Positions 24,699 to 36,865 of a stretch of 64,000 bases of DNA are shown here, in pieces (positions within the stretch are counted from its first letter, which is position 1; the number at the start of each line of letters is the position of its first letter). The notes beneath the pieces were generated by a model, which worked only from the letters and a program-made list of their open reading frames with translations, was not told where the DNA came from and did not search any database. Origin of the DNA: Ulva prolifera (Eukaryota > Chlorophyta > Ulvophyceae > Ulvales > Ulvaceae); contig CM041204.1 in the NCBI GenBank assembly GCA_023078555.1, forward strand, positions 2,944,430 to 3,008,429, written 5' to 3'. The position numbers and the translations under genes were made by a program.

Positions 24699-24751
24699 GT
24701 CCACAGTGCGATAGGCTTCCCCTACGAGGGGGAAGTTCACCGTGGACTTTT
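24699..24751 (+). terminator. Hairpin plus TTTT downstream of tRNA-Glu
   Basis: GTCCAC…GTGGAC (24,699-24,704 with 24,742-24,747) plus the inner pairing CTTCCCC/GGGGGAAG form a stem-loop, followed at once by TTTT. Polymerase III stops at T runs and does not need a hairpin, so the transcript may include a structured trailer or a second small RNA. That is inference. Confidence 0.45.
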
Positions 24752-25599
24752 GTGCACTTCTGAAGATTGTAGCATAGCAAGTATTTGAATGGTGGCCTCC
24801 CCGCGGGCTGAGTTGTCCGTATTTCACCACACATTGTGTCAAGGACACAGTGACAGCACATGGCAGATGACTGTGGCGGGACTCCTGGCCCTTCAATCGT
24901 GTGTGCACCTAGCTATCCGGGCCCCCCGTGGTGCAGGGGGTGAAACACGAACCCAGGTGGAGAGATGCGGCGCCCCGCAATGTCCGTGCGCCCCACAAAC
25001 ATTTTATTCTATTTATTAATGAAGCATGTGTGCACCGCACCACCAACTTCAGGTGTCCTCGACAGGGTTCACGCAGAACAGCGCCAAGCGCCCACCGCAG
25101 CCCGTCAGAACGTGCCACCCATGCACACCAACAACGCCCCCACACACGCACGTTTTTTCCTTCAAGTACAGCCGCGTCGGCTGCGGCCGGCAGCCACCTC
25201 CCCCCCGCCGCAACCCGCAGTACCATGGCTGCAGCCCCGCAGAGCATGGCCCCCGCAGGCCCACACCCCGCAGACGCCGCCCCTCCACGCCAGGGACACC
25301 GGGGCAGGATCTGCAGCTGGCGCCAGTGACTCAGAGATGGACTCAGAGATGGACACAAGCAATCATGGCCACTTGCCCGGCCGCGAAAAATCCGGGGCAC
25401 ATGAGCGCATGCATGCGGCGCAGGTGCCCTCCTTGCCCTGCTTCAGCTCGGTGTGGGCCTCCAGGGACAAGCCATGAAGCCATCCCAATTCAAGCCCTGC
25501 GACCGGAGCAATTCATCACAAAGTCAGTTGACCCGGACACATGTTACACTGTACCGTGGCAGTGTAAACAGACGTGCAGTCAGTCTTGGCATCGGAACG
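24752..25599. other. Gene-poor DNA upstream of a LINE relic
   Basis: No supported gene. A GC-rich stretch at 24,930-25,480 has long frames on both strands without recognisable motifs and may belong to the decayed LINE that follows. Confidence 0.35.
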
Positions 25600-28178
25600 A
25601 GTCGATGCTCTCATCGAGGGGTCGTGAGTAATGGATCTCCTCCAACATGAAGGCCCTGGATCGATCCTTGAGGGGATATAGGTGCAGCTGGCTGCGTTGC
25701 CGCCAGAGCCCCTCCCGCGGAGCTCCTCCTGCGCCCTTCCGCACAGGGTACATCCGGGCCTGCGCCCCGTACGCCGATCGCAGGGCACCTGCGCGGAGCC
25801 GCGCAGAGAGACGGGCGTGCAACAGGGCGACTGGTTGGGGCCGGTGCCGCAGCTGCAGGCCACGCACGCCGAAGGATGGCGCCGAGGACAGGTCGCTGTT
25901 CTGCAGCACACCGCGTGGCACTGAGGCTTCGAACAATGCACATATGCGGCAGCGCAGCCGGGCCACAGAAGCTTGTGGCCTTTGCAGCGGCAAATGTGTG
26001 GCTGACGTGACACCAGCTCAGGCCAAGCCGGCCCTCCTGCCCCACAGCCAATAAGGTATGCACGTGGAGCAGCAGCACTACGGTCAGGGCATCGTGGACG
26101 CGGCACACCTGTCGACATGATCATCGGCAGCGTTAACGTTAGTGCAGTGCACGCGCGCGTGATAGGACATGTGGCCTGCCGCTCTGTGGCAGCGCAGCTC
26201 TGGCAATGCAGGGGGTGCTTGACAGTCTGCGCTTCTGCCGCCTACCTTGACAGCAGCCCCGCCGTTTGGGGCAAGACTGGCGAATGCCGGTACGGGGAAG
26301 GTACGCCTGACGCAGCTGCAGAGCGCGCTGAAAGGTTTCAACGGCCGGCATGCGCGACCCCGCCGTCTTTGATGCACTCTTCACGGCCAGATCTCAAGGC
26401 CGCCGCTCCGCACAAGTCGGCCCAGCCTGCGAAAAGCGCCTGCACGACAGCTGCCAGGCTGCGCAGCTGCTAGGGGGCCATTGCGCCGGCATGGCTCACG
26501 GCTCCCAGGCCGCGTGGTGGGCCTGTCCGAAACACATTTCGTCGCGTACGCCCGGCTGCAGCTTTGGGAAGCCCACCTGCCCCGCCTCAGCAATGACTCC
26601 TGCAACTGCGGACGTGGTGATACGTCGACGGCGGGAGCACACCATCCGATCAGCAGGTTTCTGTGGGGCGCAGTCATTGCCTGTCATAGCCTGGTGTCCC
26701 AGATCAATCATGGAGACGCTGCGCTGCATCATGGGGCGCTGTGGCACTGCTTTGGCGGTGGATTCTCCCCTGAGCACCTTTCCGCGCGGCCTTGGCCCCG
26801 GCCTCGGCTTCGTCCGTATTCACTCGGATGATACAGCACCTGCAGCTCCTCCATCACCAACCGCCAGCTTCCCCAGAGGTATGTGGGCCCCGGTTGCGCC
26901 CGCTCCTCCCAATAGTGCCCACGCCTCCGCATCCAACATCCTCAAAGATGCTGCAGCTCACTGCAGCCATGCCTTGCCGCTCGCCGCACTGGCTGCGCAC
27001 ATCTCCCCAGGCACTCTCCCTGCAGCTGCAGCACTGCATCAGGCGGCGCGCCGCCCTTCAACGCAGCTGACCAGCCCGGCATGTAAGACGTCTTGCGTAC
27101 GTCTCTGAAGTTCCTGCTAGGGAGAGCTCTCTCTGGCCGCGCCAGGGCACCGGCCCCCCTCATGTATGCTGGCGTCCACATGCCCTCTAGAGACGCCACC
27201 GCAGCATTCGGCGGTTGCCCCCTCGTTGCCTGGGCTACCCTCTGTACCACGGCAGGCGAAGCGGGCCTTTAGGTTCCACATTCCTCTCGTGCCTCTGCCC
27301 GCTGCCCCAGGCGCCACAGCCGCCGCCACAGTCGACCCCGGCACACGCCACGACATTGGAGGCTGTCTTGAGAAGTCTGCTTTCATGGAGCCTCCCAGTG
27401 GGATGATCTTGGGTTCTTTTCAGGTTCGCCTATGAACGGTTCGCCTGTGAATGGTGAAGTGTGCGGCACTCACCTGCTGGCCAAGTCAAAGGTCAGCACC
27501 GCAGCGCTCGAGGGAGGATCTGCGTTGGCGCCTTGGCCGCTGACAGCGTGAAACCGACAAGGGCGACCATGTCCGCGTGAGCCCCTTCGACCTGGCCCCG
27601 CTGCAGCTATTGCATGAGTCGTGCGGCATATCTACGTACTCGGTATAGGGTATACCCTAGGGTACAATGGCACCGCCATATGCCTAGGGCCATTGCTTCG
27701 GCTCACGTCGCTCAACCCGGCCGCGCCCGAGCCGCACTGCGCATCTTTCGCAACACCAGCTAAGGCGCGGCCTCCAAACCCTCTGGCCTGCCTCTGCCAT
27801 GCGAGGGGCAACAGCAGCTACAGCATGCTGCTGCGCAGCTGCAAGAATCCACGAGATCGCGCACCGATGATGCACAAATATCAAAGCCTCCCCCTGACAC
27901 AATGGGCCGTCGGCGGCACAGCCCCGCTCCCGCAGAGGGAGCCTCTCAGAGGGGCGACATTCTTGCATCCTTTCCATGTGCGCCGGTGATCTGTGACGTG
28001 CGCGTCAATTACCCGCTGGCCGAGCCGAAGGTCAGCACCTCAGCGCGCTGCAATTGCCTTTGCAGAGCTGATCAGCAGCCTGCGTGTGCATTGGTCGACC
28101 AATGCACACGCGACAAGTGCGGCCGTGCGGCCCCTGGCGCCTTCAAACTGGTTCCGCTGTTGCATGAGCCGTAGTACT
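25600..28178 (+). pseudogene. Decayed RLE-type LINE
   Basis: Broken frames preserve LINE landmarks in the expected order. At about 25,811-25,840 is TGVQQGDWLGP, the reverse-transcriptase loop normally written GVQQGDPLGPLLF. At about 27,340 is TRHDIGG, matching the RHN motif after the zinc knuckle. Two diverged copies of the endonuclease region follow: about 27,454-27,630 (LLAKSKVSTAAL…FDLAPLQLLHES in shifted frames) and 27,985-28,175 (ICDVRVNYPLAEPKVSTSAR…FKLVPLLHEP). Many stops and frameshifts make it non-functional. It is a different and older family than the intact LINE at 15.9 kb. Only the motifs named are secure; the outer limits are approximate. Confidence 0.6.
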
Positions 28179-30970
28179 AGTGTACCATGGGTGCAGCTAC
28201 AGATCAGGGTGTGTGGGGTAGCTGAGGTACGGGGCGTCCCGGCGCACACGGGTGCGAACATGCAGTTGGATGTGACTTGGGCAAGCCCCTCAGCAGCTGG
28301 GGCTGCAGTGCCGCAAGCTGAGAGTACAGAATACAATTTCACAGGGCGCGCTGCAACAACATAAACCTCTACACCTCTATCAGGACAAGGAACACACGCA
28401 AACATGTGTTTAAACATGTGTGGGTCTTTTATCCTTTTCGAAGCAGGAAATTTTGATTCTTACACATGTGATGTACACTATACACAAACCGACTTGTAAG
28501 GCATATTCATGCAGACACTGCGCGCCGTGAGGATTTCTCAAAGGAAGTGAGTCATCAGCGGCTGCGCGCGGTGATAGCTACAGAATACGCCATGATCGAT
28601 AGCCATGTTCTGTGCATTCGTCAATCGCAAACATTCTCAACGTCCATGTGTGACGGTCACACTACTTGACAGATGAATGCAAGAGGCGGGGTGTTGGAGC
28701 AGTGCCGACCCCTCAGTCTAGGATAGTTTTGACGATGCGCATGCGGCGCCGGCCGTCCCATCATTGACACGCCACGTGGACACGCTGGAACTACCATAAT
28801 AGACCTGCAGCTCCCGCCAGCATGGATGTGCAAAATTGCAAGGGGTCTTCTGCGTAGGCCACCCATCGCCCTGTGCCGCAGTTATAACATCATGTTAACG
28901 TTATGATAATTACATTCAAGCCTGTCGGCCAATTGTGGGCACGTGCACTGCACACCATGGCCACCCACAGTGCATGGAATGGACGCGCGCCGATCGATGA
29001 CGCCGCGAGATCTAGAAGATCTTTGCTTCAATCAGATCAGTTATTCATTGCACTGCGACAGCTAGCATAGCAGGAGCCCACAGATTCAGCGGCGCTCCTA
29101 GCGCACCGTTTGCAATCATGCTCACAGAAGTCCGGTGGTGGCCACCACCATGGCCGCCATAGCCACTGCGGTGGGCAGCATGCAGGTTGGATTCAAATTA
29201 TGAGCAGAACAGGCACACATCAACGGCTTTTGAGCCCGGCCAACAGCTTGCGCATGCATAAAGATGATAGCAACAGCAAACATGTTTGCTGGTGTACAGC
29301 GCTCAGGCGCGGCGCACCGTACGATTCAGCATTGCTCACCAGCCTGGCGAGAAGTCCGAGTCCAGACCGGGCCGAAATGCCAGCTCCTCCCGAGAGCCTG
29401 GGCGCAAGCACGCACGCGGCCTCCTCAGCCGAACATATGTGTGACATGTAGTCATGGGTTGCAAATGATCGTGAGCGCGTGTGGTGCCAGTCCAGCATGC
29501 ATGCACGGAGGCCGCTCGTGGGATGTCAGTGTGGGTCCCTCGAGGCAGTGGTTCTCTCTTTCTCTGACAAGCGCATGCGCCTGCAGGGCCACTCGCGCGG
29601 AGGCAGTCTGGCATCCGTCCGTTCTCGGTGGCCCGGTGCTTGGCAATGCATGTGTGTGTGCATTGCTTTGCCACCACAGCTAATTCAAAGCCCGCTTGTG
29701 CATAACCATTTGCAGCTGCTGCCTGAACACACGCACCGCAGCAATGGCTGTATACTTATGTTGACCAATCCGCACAAGCGCGACTCGCACCCACATGCCG
29801 GTGCTTGCTACTTCCACACACGGTGCTACCCTCCTCGACACCGTGCTCCGCGGCGGGATCGTGGTGCTCTCTGCTTGCTTGCTGCCAGGCACAAGGCGAA
29901 GGCTGCCGCTTATGCCCCGCATAGCACCATCCACCATCAATTTCCGGAGCGTTCCTGTAGGCCTCGGCTGCTGCATTACTCGAGGTTGGTGCGGTACACC
30001 TGGGCTGCAGGACACCGTGGGAGTGTACACACCAACCGCGTAAGCCACGCATGCACACCAAATTTATTAAGGGCCGTGCAGCTCGACATTGATGCTCTGA
30101 CGGCCGGCTGCATCCACCAGAGCTGCCGTCTCTGTCCCTGGCCATACCCACAGACATACACACAGACATTCTGCTATGGGAATCCGGGATGCAACTCCCA
30201 TTCGCATGGGAGTGACATGTGTGGCGGATCCTGCATCTACCATATCTTCCACATTGCTCGAGCCAGTGGACGGACTGCACTTGCTCTCACGCATGTGCGC
30301 CCATCGCCAGTGCAGTGGGTGACGACCGGACGCATTGATGGGCCATGTGTGGATGGGCTGTGTACAATCAATGTGGACGTCCAATGGCCGAATGAAATTG
30401 CATCACTGGGACCAGGGCATTCACAGTGTGTTATTGAGCTGCTCTCCGGCCAGCGCAGGCCAGAATTTTCGGGGTAGTACAGGCACTGATACTCCACCTG
30501 TGTCTGCTGTCGCTGCTGCCAGTGGCATGGTTGTGTCCAAATGACGGCGACAAGAAGAATCACGACATACTCTTAACATGGCTGCTGGCTTTGTAGATGC
30601 AGAAGCTATTTTGCAGCATGGTACAGCAACTTGATGAGCACAGCGCTGCTATACGAGCTCCATGTTGGAACGAATCAGTGCAGGCAAGCCAGAGCACATA
30701 ACAGGCAGTGGATGTTGTGTATGTGGGCCGGACTTGATATCTCCAGTGTCACACCACCATGCAGTGCAAGCACTGTGCTGTAGCAGTGCAAATGCAAAGC
30801 CTGTTACAACCAGGGGCCCTGTAACGCTCCCTGTAGCAGCAGCGGAGCTCCTGCCAGTCTACTGCCACATCCCATGCCGCATTGCACCGAGGCTGGAGCC
30901 TGCCATCACCGGCTGCCTTCAAACGGGGAAGAGATGTCCAGCAGGCACACTGGCCAGGCGGCGTGCGAGC
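28179..30970. other. Gene-poor DNA
   Basis: No recognisable gene. The 29,479-30,477 plus-strand frame (332 codons) has no domain I recognise and ordinary intergenic composition, so I do not call it. Confidence 0.4.
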
Positions 30971-32738
30971 TTACCAAGCATCGGCAGAGGCGGTGGCAAA
31001 CACGTAGTTCGCAACGGCGTCAATCTCCTGCATACATCGCCACTGTCTCTCACACCAGCCATGCACATTGCGGTGCCCCCCAACAAGTCATGAGTCGTGA
31101 CACCAGGATGTGCATGTCGCTCAGCACTGTCTCACAGCGTCTGCAGCTCAAAGACGACAGCATCGGCTGCTGCAGCACTGCTGGACCAATTGTGGCTCCG
31201 TTAACGTCAAAATCACATGGGACTGTGCACGCGCAGAATGCTGACTGTGCATCACAGATACAGGCCATACATTAGCTGGAGAGGTCTAGCCCTTGTTGGC
31301 TAGCTCCCAGCTGGCACAGATAGCAGTGGCTCAGAGACACAGGCCTTCGCCCAAAGAGTCAACATAGTCCGCCAGAAATGCGTTGTGGAAGTATCAGATG
31401 CGCGAGCCATGCTGAACGCCATGTGCCATGCGGATTGGAAACAAATGCACGCAAATGGCACATTGGCAGGTGGCCAGGGAGACATGGCCACACCTCCGGC
31501 TCGAGCACAGTCTTCCAGGCGGGCATCTGGGCCTTGCCATTGTTGACCTGCAGAGACAGAGACCACATGAGCAGATTCGCTGTATTGAAGCGTATCATGG
31601 TGTCCACACTGGGAATTCTCCTGGTATCCAACGAGGTCAACTGTGGACATCAAATGATCTCTTGGTGCAAAGTCACAACCAGGTGGTCATCTTTGCGGCA
31701 GACAACACCGCGAATGGGTTGAGGACGGTATGAAAGCTACCCCCTCTGTTTCAGGAGATCGTGGATTTGATTCTGCGTGCGCTTAGGGGAATCGAAACGG
31801 CCGTGCATGACCACCTCGCTTAGCACAGGAGGCCCCGTGAGTTGCGTACGGTCGTCTGAGGGGGGCCGGGTTTCCAGGTGATTTACCCCTTCAGCAAATG
31901 TGCTCCCGTTGACTCAGAGTTGTCAATGTCCAATAGGATACGGCTCAGTAAACTCAAATCGACTTCACTGTACGGATGGGCATGACTCAGGTGCTGGAGC
32001 ATACATGGCTGTCTGTGGCTACACCTGATGCAAGAATGTCACTGTGCATGCTCACAGAGCAGCTGCCAAGCAGGAGTAGCAGCTCCGTGTGGAGGCGAGT
32101 GGAGCCTGGTGGAGCACAGAGATCTCCATTCGGAGGGCAATTAATGGCCTCAATAGAGGCGAAGCTCCCGCAACATACAGAAACCAGCCTTGTGGTACAA
32201 ACACCACACCTCGCCTACGACTGATGTACAGTTTCCAATACACAAAGTAAAATGTGTCAGCCTGTCCAGCACTGTGGACCCAGGTTCACCTCCACATCAC
32301 ACCTTGAGTTCAGGCTGAACGACACAACACATGTATTTGACCGATCATGGTATCTATTCTGTTTGACAAGCCCTCAAGCGCACACTTTGGCAATGCGGTA
32401 ATATGCCTACTACATCACCGGAGCACATCAGAAGTCACTATAGGCAGCAACAGAGGTCAGTGGAAGGTGGTGTAGAGCACGCACCTGGTACAGGATGGCA
32501 GTGACGTTGAAGCCTCCGTCGAGGTACTTCTCAATCGCATCCTTCTTGAGAGTCTTGTAGGGGATGAGAATGTTGCCGCCGCCGCTGTGGCAGGTGGCGC
32601 AGTTGGCATCGAAGACCTCCTCTCCTAGCTCTGCATCGAAGGCCATGGCGGGAGCAGCAGTGAGGGCAGCGACAGCAGCCACGCTCAGAGCAACCTTCGC
32701 AACCCTCTTGCGCAGAGGGATTGAAGCCTGGGTGGCGC
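30971..32738 (-). CDS. petJ: Cytochrome c6, plastid lumenal electron carrier (spliced)
   Basis: Three exons on the minus strand: 32,738-32,485, 31,547-31,494 and 31,027-30,971 (stop TAA at 30,971-30,973). Introns of 937 and 466 bp are GT-AG, and both coding junctions fall between codons. The mature protein is about 88 residues from FDAELGEEVF, with the haem-binding CATCH, the conserved YLDGGF…ILYQV segment, the axial methionine in QMPAW and a C-terminal helix EIDAVANYVFATASADAW. Upstream, LRKRVAKVALSVAAVAAL and APAMA give a twin-basic, hydrophobic lumen-targeting signal with a cleavage site. It carries electrons from cytochrome b6f to photosystem I in the lumen and can replace plastocyanin. 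The first exon is uncertain: exon 32,738 starts inside a codon after GTATGTGCAG. An in-frame candidate, 32,951-32,837 ending before GTACAG, would supply the ATG and stroma-targeting part. Confidence 0.9.
31028..31493 (-). other. petJ intron (466 bp)
   Basis: Donor GTGTGG and acceptor GTATGCAG, phase 0, separating codons for EPE and EIDA. The open frames inside it are not exons. Confidence 0.85.
31548..32484 (-). other. petJ intron (937 bp) containing a repeat
   Basis: Donor GTGCGT and acceptor TCTCTGCAG, phase 0, within the conserved ILYQ/VNNGK segment. It contains the dispersed repeat R1 copy at about 31,840-31,975. Confidence 0.85.
31840..31975 (+). repeat. Dispersed repeat R1, ~135-bp copy inside the petJ intron
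   Basis: Runs GTTGCGTACGGTCGTCTGAG, then TTTCCAGGTGATTTACCCC, then CTCAGAGTTGTCAATGTCC, then AATAGGATACGGCTCAGTAA. It aligns over its whole length with 42,034-42,165, where the same unit interrupts an LRR pseudogene. Two full copies in unrelated places indicate mobility. Ends and mechanism are unknown. Confidence 0.75.
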
Positions 32739-32836
32739 CTGCACATACACAGCCAGGTCCACTGCAGAAATATAGTCAGTGACCCATGGCTGTGGGCGAT
32801 CGCGAAGCGTGTCGAGGCAGTGAGCCTGCACTGTAC

Positions 32837-32951
32837 TTGTGGCCGAAGCCGCTGTGCAGTTCTGCTTTGGGAGATTCCCTGACTTGAGGCCGTTTTGCTG
32901 CTCAGCTACAGCAAAAACGAATGGGAACGTTGCTGTTTGGGACCTGTTCAT
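32837..32951 (-). other. Candidate first exon of petJ
   Basis: ATG at 32,951-32,949, then 38 codons plus one base ending at a GTACAG donor. Joining to 32,738 restores the frame (A+GC giving Ser) through a 98-bp intron. The predicted peptide (…NCTAASATS) is Ala/Ser/Thr-rich only near its end and contains acidic residues, so it is a mediocre transit peptide. Another exon farther upstream is possible. Confidence 0.3.
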
Positions 32952-32985
32952 GTGCTATGGTAACGTTGCTTGTGCCTGTGTAATC

Positions 32986-33115
32986 AGTTCACTACAAGTA
33001 CCAGCTGGACGTGCCCAGACGCTGCTCAGGGCTGCAGATGCCGCAGCCGTTAAGAAGCAGTCTCTCAATGCTATTGAATATTTTGAGAAAGCCCTGTCTG
33101 CTACCGCGCGGTGAT
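32986..33115 (+). other. Possible terminal exon with a helical, TPR-like segment
   Basis: Encodes AQTLLRAADAAAVKKQ then SLNAIEYFEKAL and a stop, which resembles one TPR-type helical pair. It has a possible acceptor (GTGTAATCAG). Upstream exons would have to lie antisense to petJ, which makes a real gene doubtful. Confidence 0.2.
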
Positions 33116-36100
33116 TGCTTAACTCGTGCCCCAAAGAGTGGACGAGTAGCAAGGGTTGGCGTGCAGATGAGGTGATTACTGGTGCTTTCACAGGCTGGAG
33201 CGTGCATCGAGACTGGAAAAATCACATTGGAAGCTCAGTGCCAGGCGATATGCTCAACCGCCAAGAGAACGACGCGGGCCAGCTGCAGATTGGACCGACC
33301 CACGTTATCTTCCGCGAAAGTCTCATCGTAAAATCCGGGAAGAAGGCATGCCAAAGTCAGTATATGTCACGTATTAGTATACTTGTTGCTTTGTTGGCGC
33401 GGTAGTTTTCTCATGCTAAGGGAGAAGCTGAGTATGATCACATCGACTATGGCCGAAAGTTGCGAAACTGTGACATATTCTGCTCACACCCCGTGAAATA
33501 ATGGAAATAATGCTTGTTGTATTATAGAAGGGTCGACTATGCAATAGGCAAAAGCAAGTGCACTGCCGCAAGCGGGCTGTTCCGCGCGAGCACCCCGGTA
33601 ACTGTGCTTGAAAACACTGCGACTTTGCATCTGCAAAACACTGTATGCAACGAATGAGCTGTCCGCAGTTCATCGATCGGGTCCATAGCTCAATAGGCGG
33701 CAGTGCGATGCGGAGAGTCCAGGTCGGTAGGCAGTACCATGCATGGCCATGTGCATCACGTTAGTCAACGCTCTGCCAAGACACCGACTGGTGCATTAGA
33801 CGCAGGAGAAAAGCAAGCAGCTGAACATTCTGGGGCTGTCCGGCCGTGCACGACTTGCATTCGGCATGGCCTGGCGATCCGCTGGAGGAACACAATAGAG
33901 GCTGCAGCTGTGCGAGCTCGCGCTCGACGTCGATACCCTTGCAGCAGTGACCGGGCACGGCCCCTCCAAATGCCCCCACGACCCCATTCAAGATACACGA
34001 AATGTTCTACTGCCTGTTTCTTATGCACAATCTCTATGTGGTAAGCGCACGCACGGCACGGGGTGGATGCCAGCGCTGCGCACGCCCTCCACCTTGAGCG
34101 GACGCACAGCGGGCGCCTTTCTACACATGCCCAGAAGCCCCGCATATACATCAGCGTCCCGCCCATTAGGTGGAAGAAGGCACTTCAGAACGCACCAGCT
34201 GAACGATTGGAGATAGCGGAAGGGTTCATCGTAGATCGAAGGTGGAGTCAAACAACGGACGGACGCGGACGTACACGTATCGCAGAAAGCAGGATGATGC
34301 CGATTTTACGATACTGAGCATTTATTAGCCAGAGAGTTCTTCAGGCTCAGCACCGGCTGGCTGCTGTCATGAGATCGACGATGCACCGCAATCTGGTGAT
34401 CTTCGGTACCTTGTCAGGTTTGTGTGTACCCTCCTGCAGTACCGAGCGCTGACCAGGTACCAAACGAATGTGCTCCCACCACTGGCAGTCCGGTGGTGCG
34501 TACCAAATCAGGTACCAGCTTGACTTCCCGTAACAGTCATGCTGCCGACTTGATAGACATTACCTATGCACCATCGTATGGCTGCGTGTTGTGGCGTTCA
34601 GATGGTTACGTCGGCTTGCAGAACGGGCGTTCTGCAAAGGGCACGGGTTAACAACGGCTGGCTTGCAGCATCCGCCGCCCGCGTCGCACTGCCATGACAT
34701 GCATTATCTCACGCATGGAGACCTGCGCGCCACGTGGCGATTAAATTCACTTCTAGCCATTCGAGCGTAGATAGCTGTTGATACAACTATGGATGCAAGT
34801 GAGCAATTAACGTGGAATCACAGACATTGAATACCTGGAAACATGAACATGTGCCTATTTATCATGATCCTTAGGCCATCCTGTCTGAGTGGCGCGTGTG
34901 TCGTCTGGTATGTTGCCCGATTGACGTTGTTTTCTTGGTCATGATGCGGACCTGTCTTCCGTTGCAGGAAAGCCTGGGAAATTTTTGCAATCTGAGATTC
35001 ATCGCTCTTCGCGTCCAAGATCGTTCATGTCGGCCGAAACGTCGCAGTACTAGTGTGGCGAACGGCGTCATAGCGTTGTACACCACGAGCATGCGTGCAA
35101 CGAACAAGTCAAACATACACGGAAGTCCACTTGAGTACATCGGCTATGTGTTTAGGCCTGCGTCAACGTGCACGGTGGTTGGCAGCGCTGCTACGCAATC
35201 GCACATACGTTCACACATCCACCTGCATAGTCTGCCATATGCGTAGCGGGCTCTAAAAACTAGTCCATCGCCTTTCATTGCAAATAAACAAGATGTGAGT
35301 GGCTTATAGCAGCGGTGGAAGTCCATCAGCATCTGCTTTGTGCTGAAATGGACCTCATTGGGCGCATTTGATCTCGTGAACTGTGGGTAGTACCGACAGC
35401 TGCGATGGGCACTGGGTGTCAGCAAAATCATTGCAGTTCCAATTACGCTTTCTAAAGCGATCAGGTGCGCTGGTAAATGGGCTTTCAAAGCCCGACATAG
35501 CTCTCATGCATGCTACACTATTCAGGAATCACTTGTGCGAATAGGTTCGGGACGGTATGGATACTGTCATTGCACCTGCACCTCCACACACACACACACA
35601 CACACACACAGCTGGCCAGCTTCACTTTCGGCACTGTTTACCTCAGAGCACACCTGTGCCTCGTGCTCCTGGCAGTGCTCCTCTTCCACCACTGGCCCTT
35701 TCACAGCCCTCCAGTCCCTCCGCCTCGAAGCACAGAAGCACAGGTCCGACCAAGGGCCGCTGCACACATCTCCTCTGCGCCGAAATGCTTTGCTGCTACT
35801 TCAGCAAGACATCATGCCGGGCACGCCACAGCTTCAGGACATGTGCTCAGCTGTGCTCATGATATCTGTTTGCCGCTGCAATTGCACGACCCTTCACACG
35901 TCATCGACAGGACACACTGCCACCGGCGCACCGACATTTGACTGTACACACAAGAGCACACCGGTGACAGGAGCACACCCGGTGGCACGCCAGTTGTTGC
36001 TTGTCGACCCCCCCATCCGGAGGCCTCCCCTCTGCACACGTGCCTCTGTTGAAGTGCCTGCGACCTGCATGGAAGCTCAAGCATGCTGGTGTCCACAACT

Positions 36101-36865
36101 GCAGCTCAGCTGCAGCGCTCCTAGAGCCCCCTAAACTTCCCCCCACAGTGCCTGCTGACCACCAGCACCTCTCGCACACACCATCTCATGCATGCAAGCG
36201 CCTGCCAATGGTGTGACGCACGCTCTGGATGGCCACCCCGCCTTAGAGCCCGAGGTTTGAGCACCAGCCCGCATGGGCAATGCAAGGGAGCTGCAGCGGA
36301 TTGAGCTCAGCTAGCATGTGTGGCACTGCCGCAGGTAGCTGCTGCTGTGGTGTGACTGTATAGTTTACGGTCACAAAAGGCCAAAAAAGCAAAGTGTGTG
36401 AGGCAATGTGGTCCCTGTCCTGCTGACATGTCTCAGATAGAGGCGTGTATCTCTCCGTTGGTGGTGTGAGATAGGTATAGTGGTGAGAAGTGACTCACTG
36501 AGGTCCCATGAAGGCTCTGAGCATGCACTCCCAACTACCTCAAAGAGCAGTTTATCACGCTCTAGCCAGCTGGGCAATTTCGGAACGACGAGAGCACGTC
36601 GATACCCTTGTCCTGTCCTGCCTTCACTATGTAGGAGCATAGAACAGAATGATGTGGGGCCCATAGCGGGATGCAGGGCCATGGAAGGACGCTAATGGAG
36701 CACCATCGCCACCGATGCAGATGTACCGCGATGCACTGCAGTGCGTGATGTTCGTGACCGGACTGTGCCCCGCTGAGAATAGAATGCGTTGCTTTGAATC
36801 ACATTCCAGAGTAGGTGCTGGGAATACATGGAAATCCGATCGACACAGCACGAGGTCTAGGTAGA
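33116..36865. other. Gene-poor DNA with a (CA)n tract
   Basis: No recognisable gene. A (CA)13-14 microsatellite lies at about 35,583-35,609. Frames around it are repeat-driven. Confidence 0.4.

Noticed and set aside
29479-30477. 332-codon plus-strand frame as a gene
   Set aside because: No domain, no paralogue, no codon-usage shift. It overlaps equally long frames in other phases.
31300-31390. ADYVDSLGEG-like reading as the C-terminal exon of cytochrome c6
   Set aside because: No splice acceptor keeps that frame open. A much better exon with a correct acceptor, frame and stop lies at 30,971-31,027.
32990-33000. GTAC near petJ as a copper-response element
   Set aside because: A single GTAC is expected by chance at this spacing and the true 5' end of the gene is not known.
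33683-33750. tRNA-like start GGGTCCATAGCTCAATAGG
   Set aside because: A D-arm-like beginning is present, but no T arm or matching acceptor strand follows.
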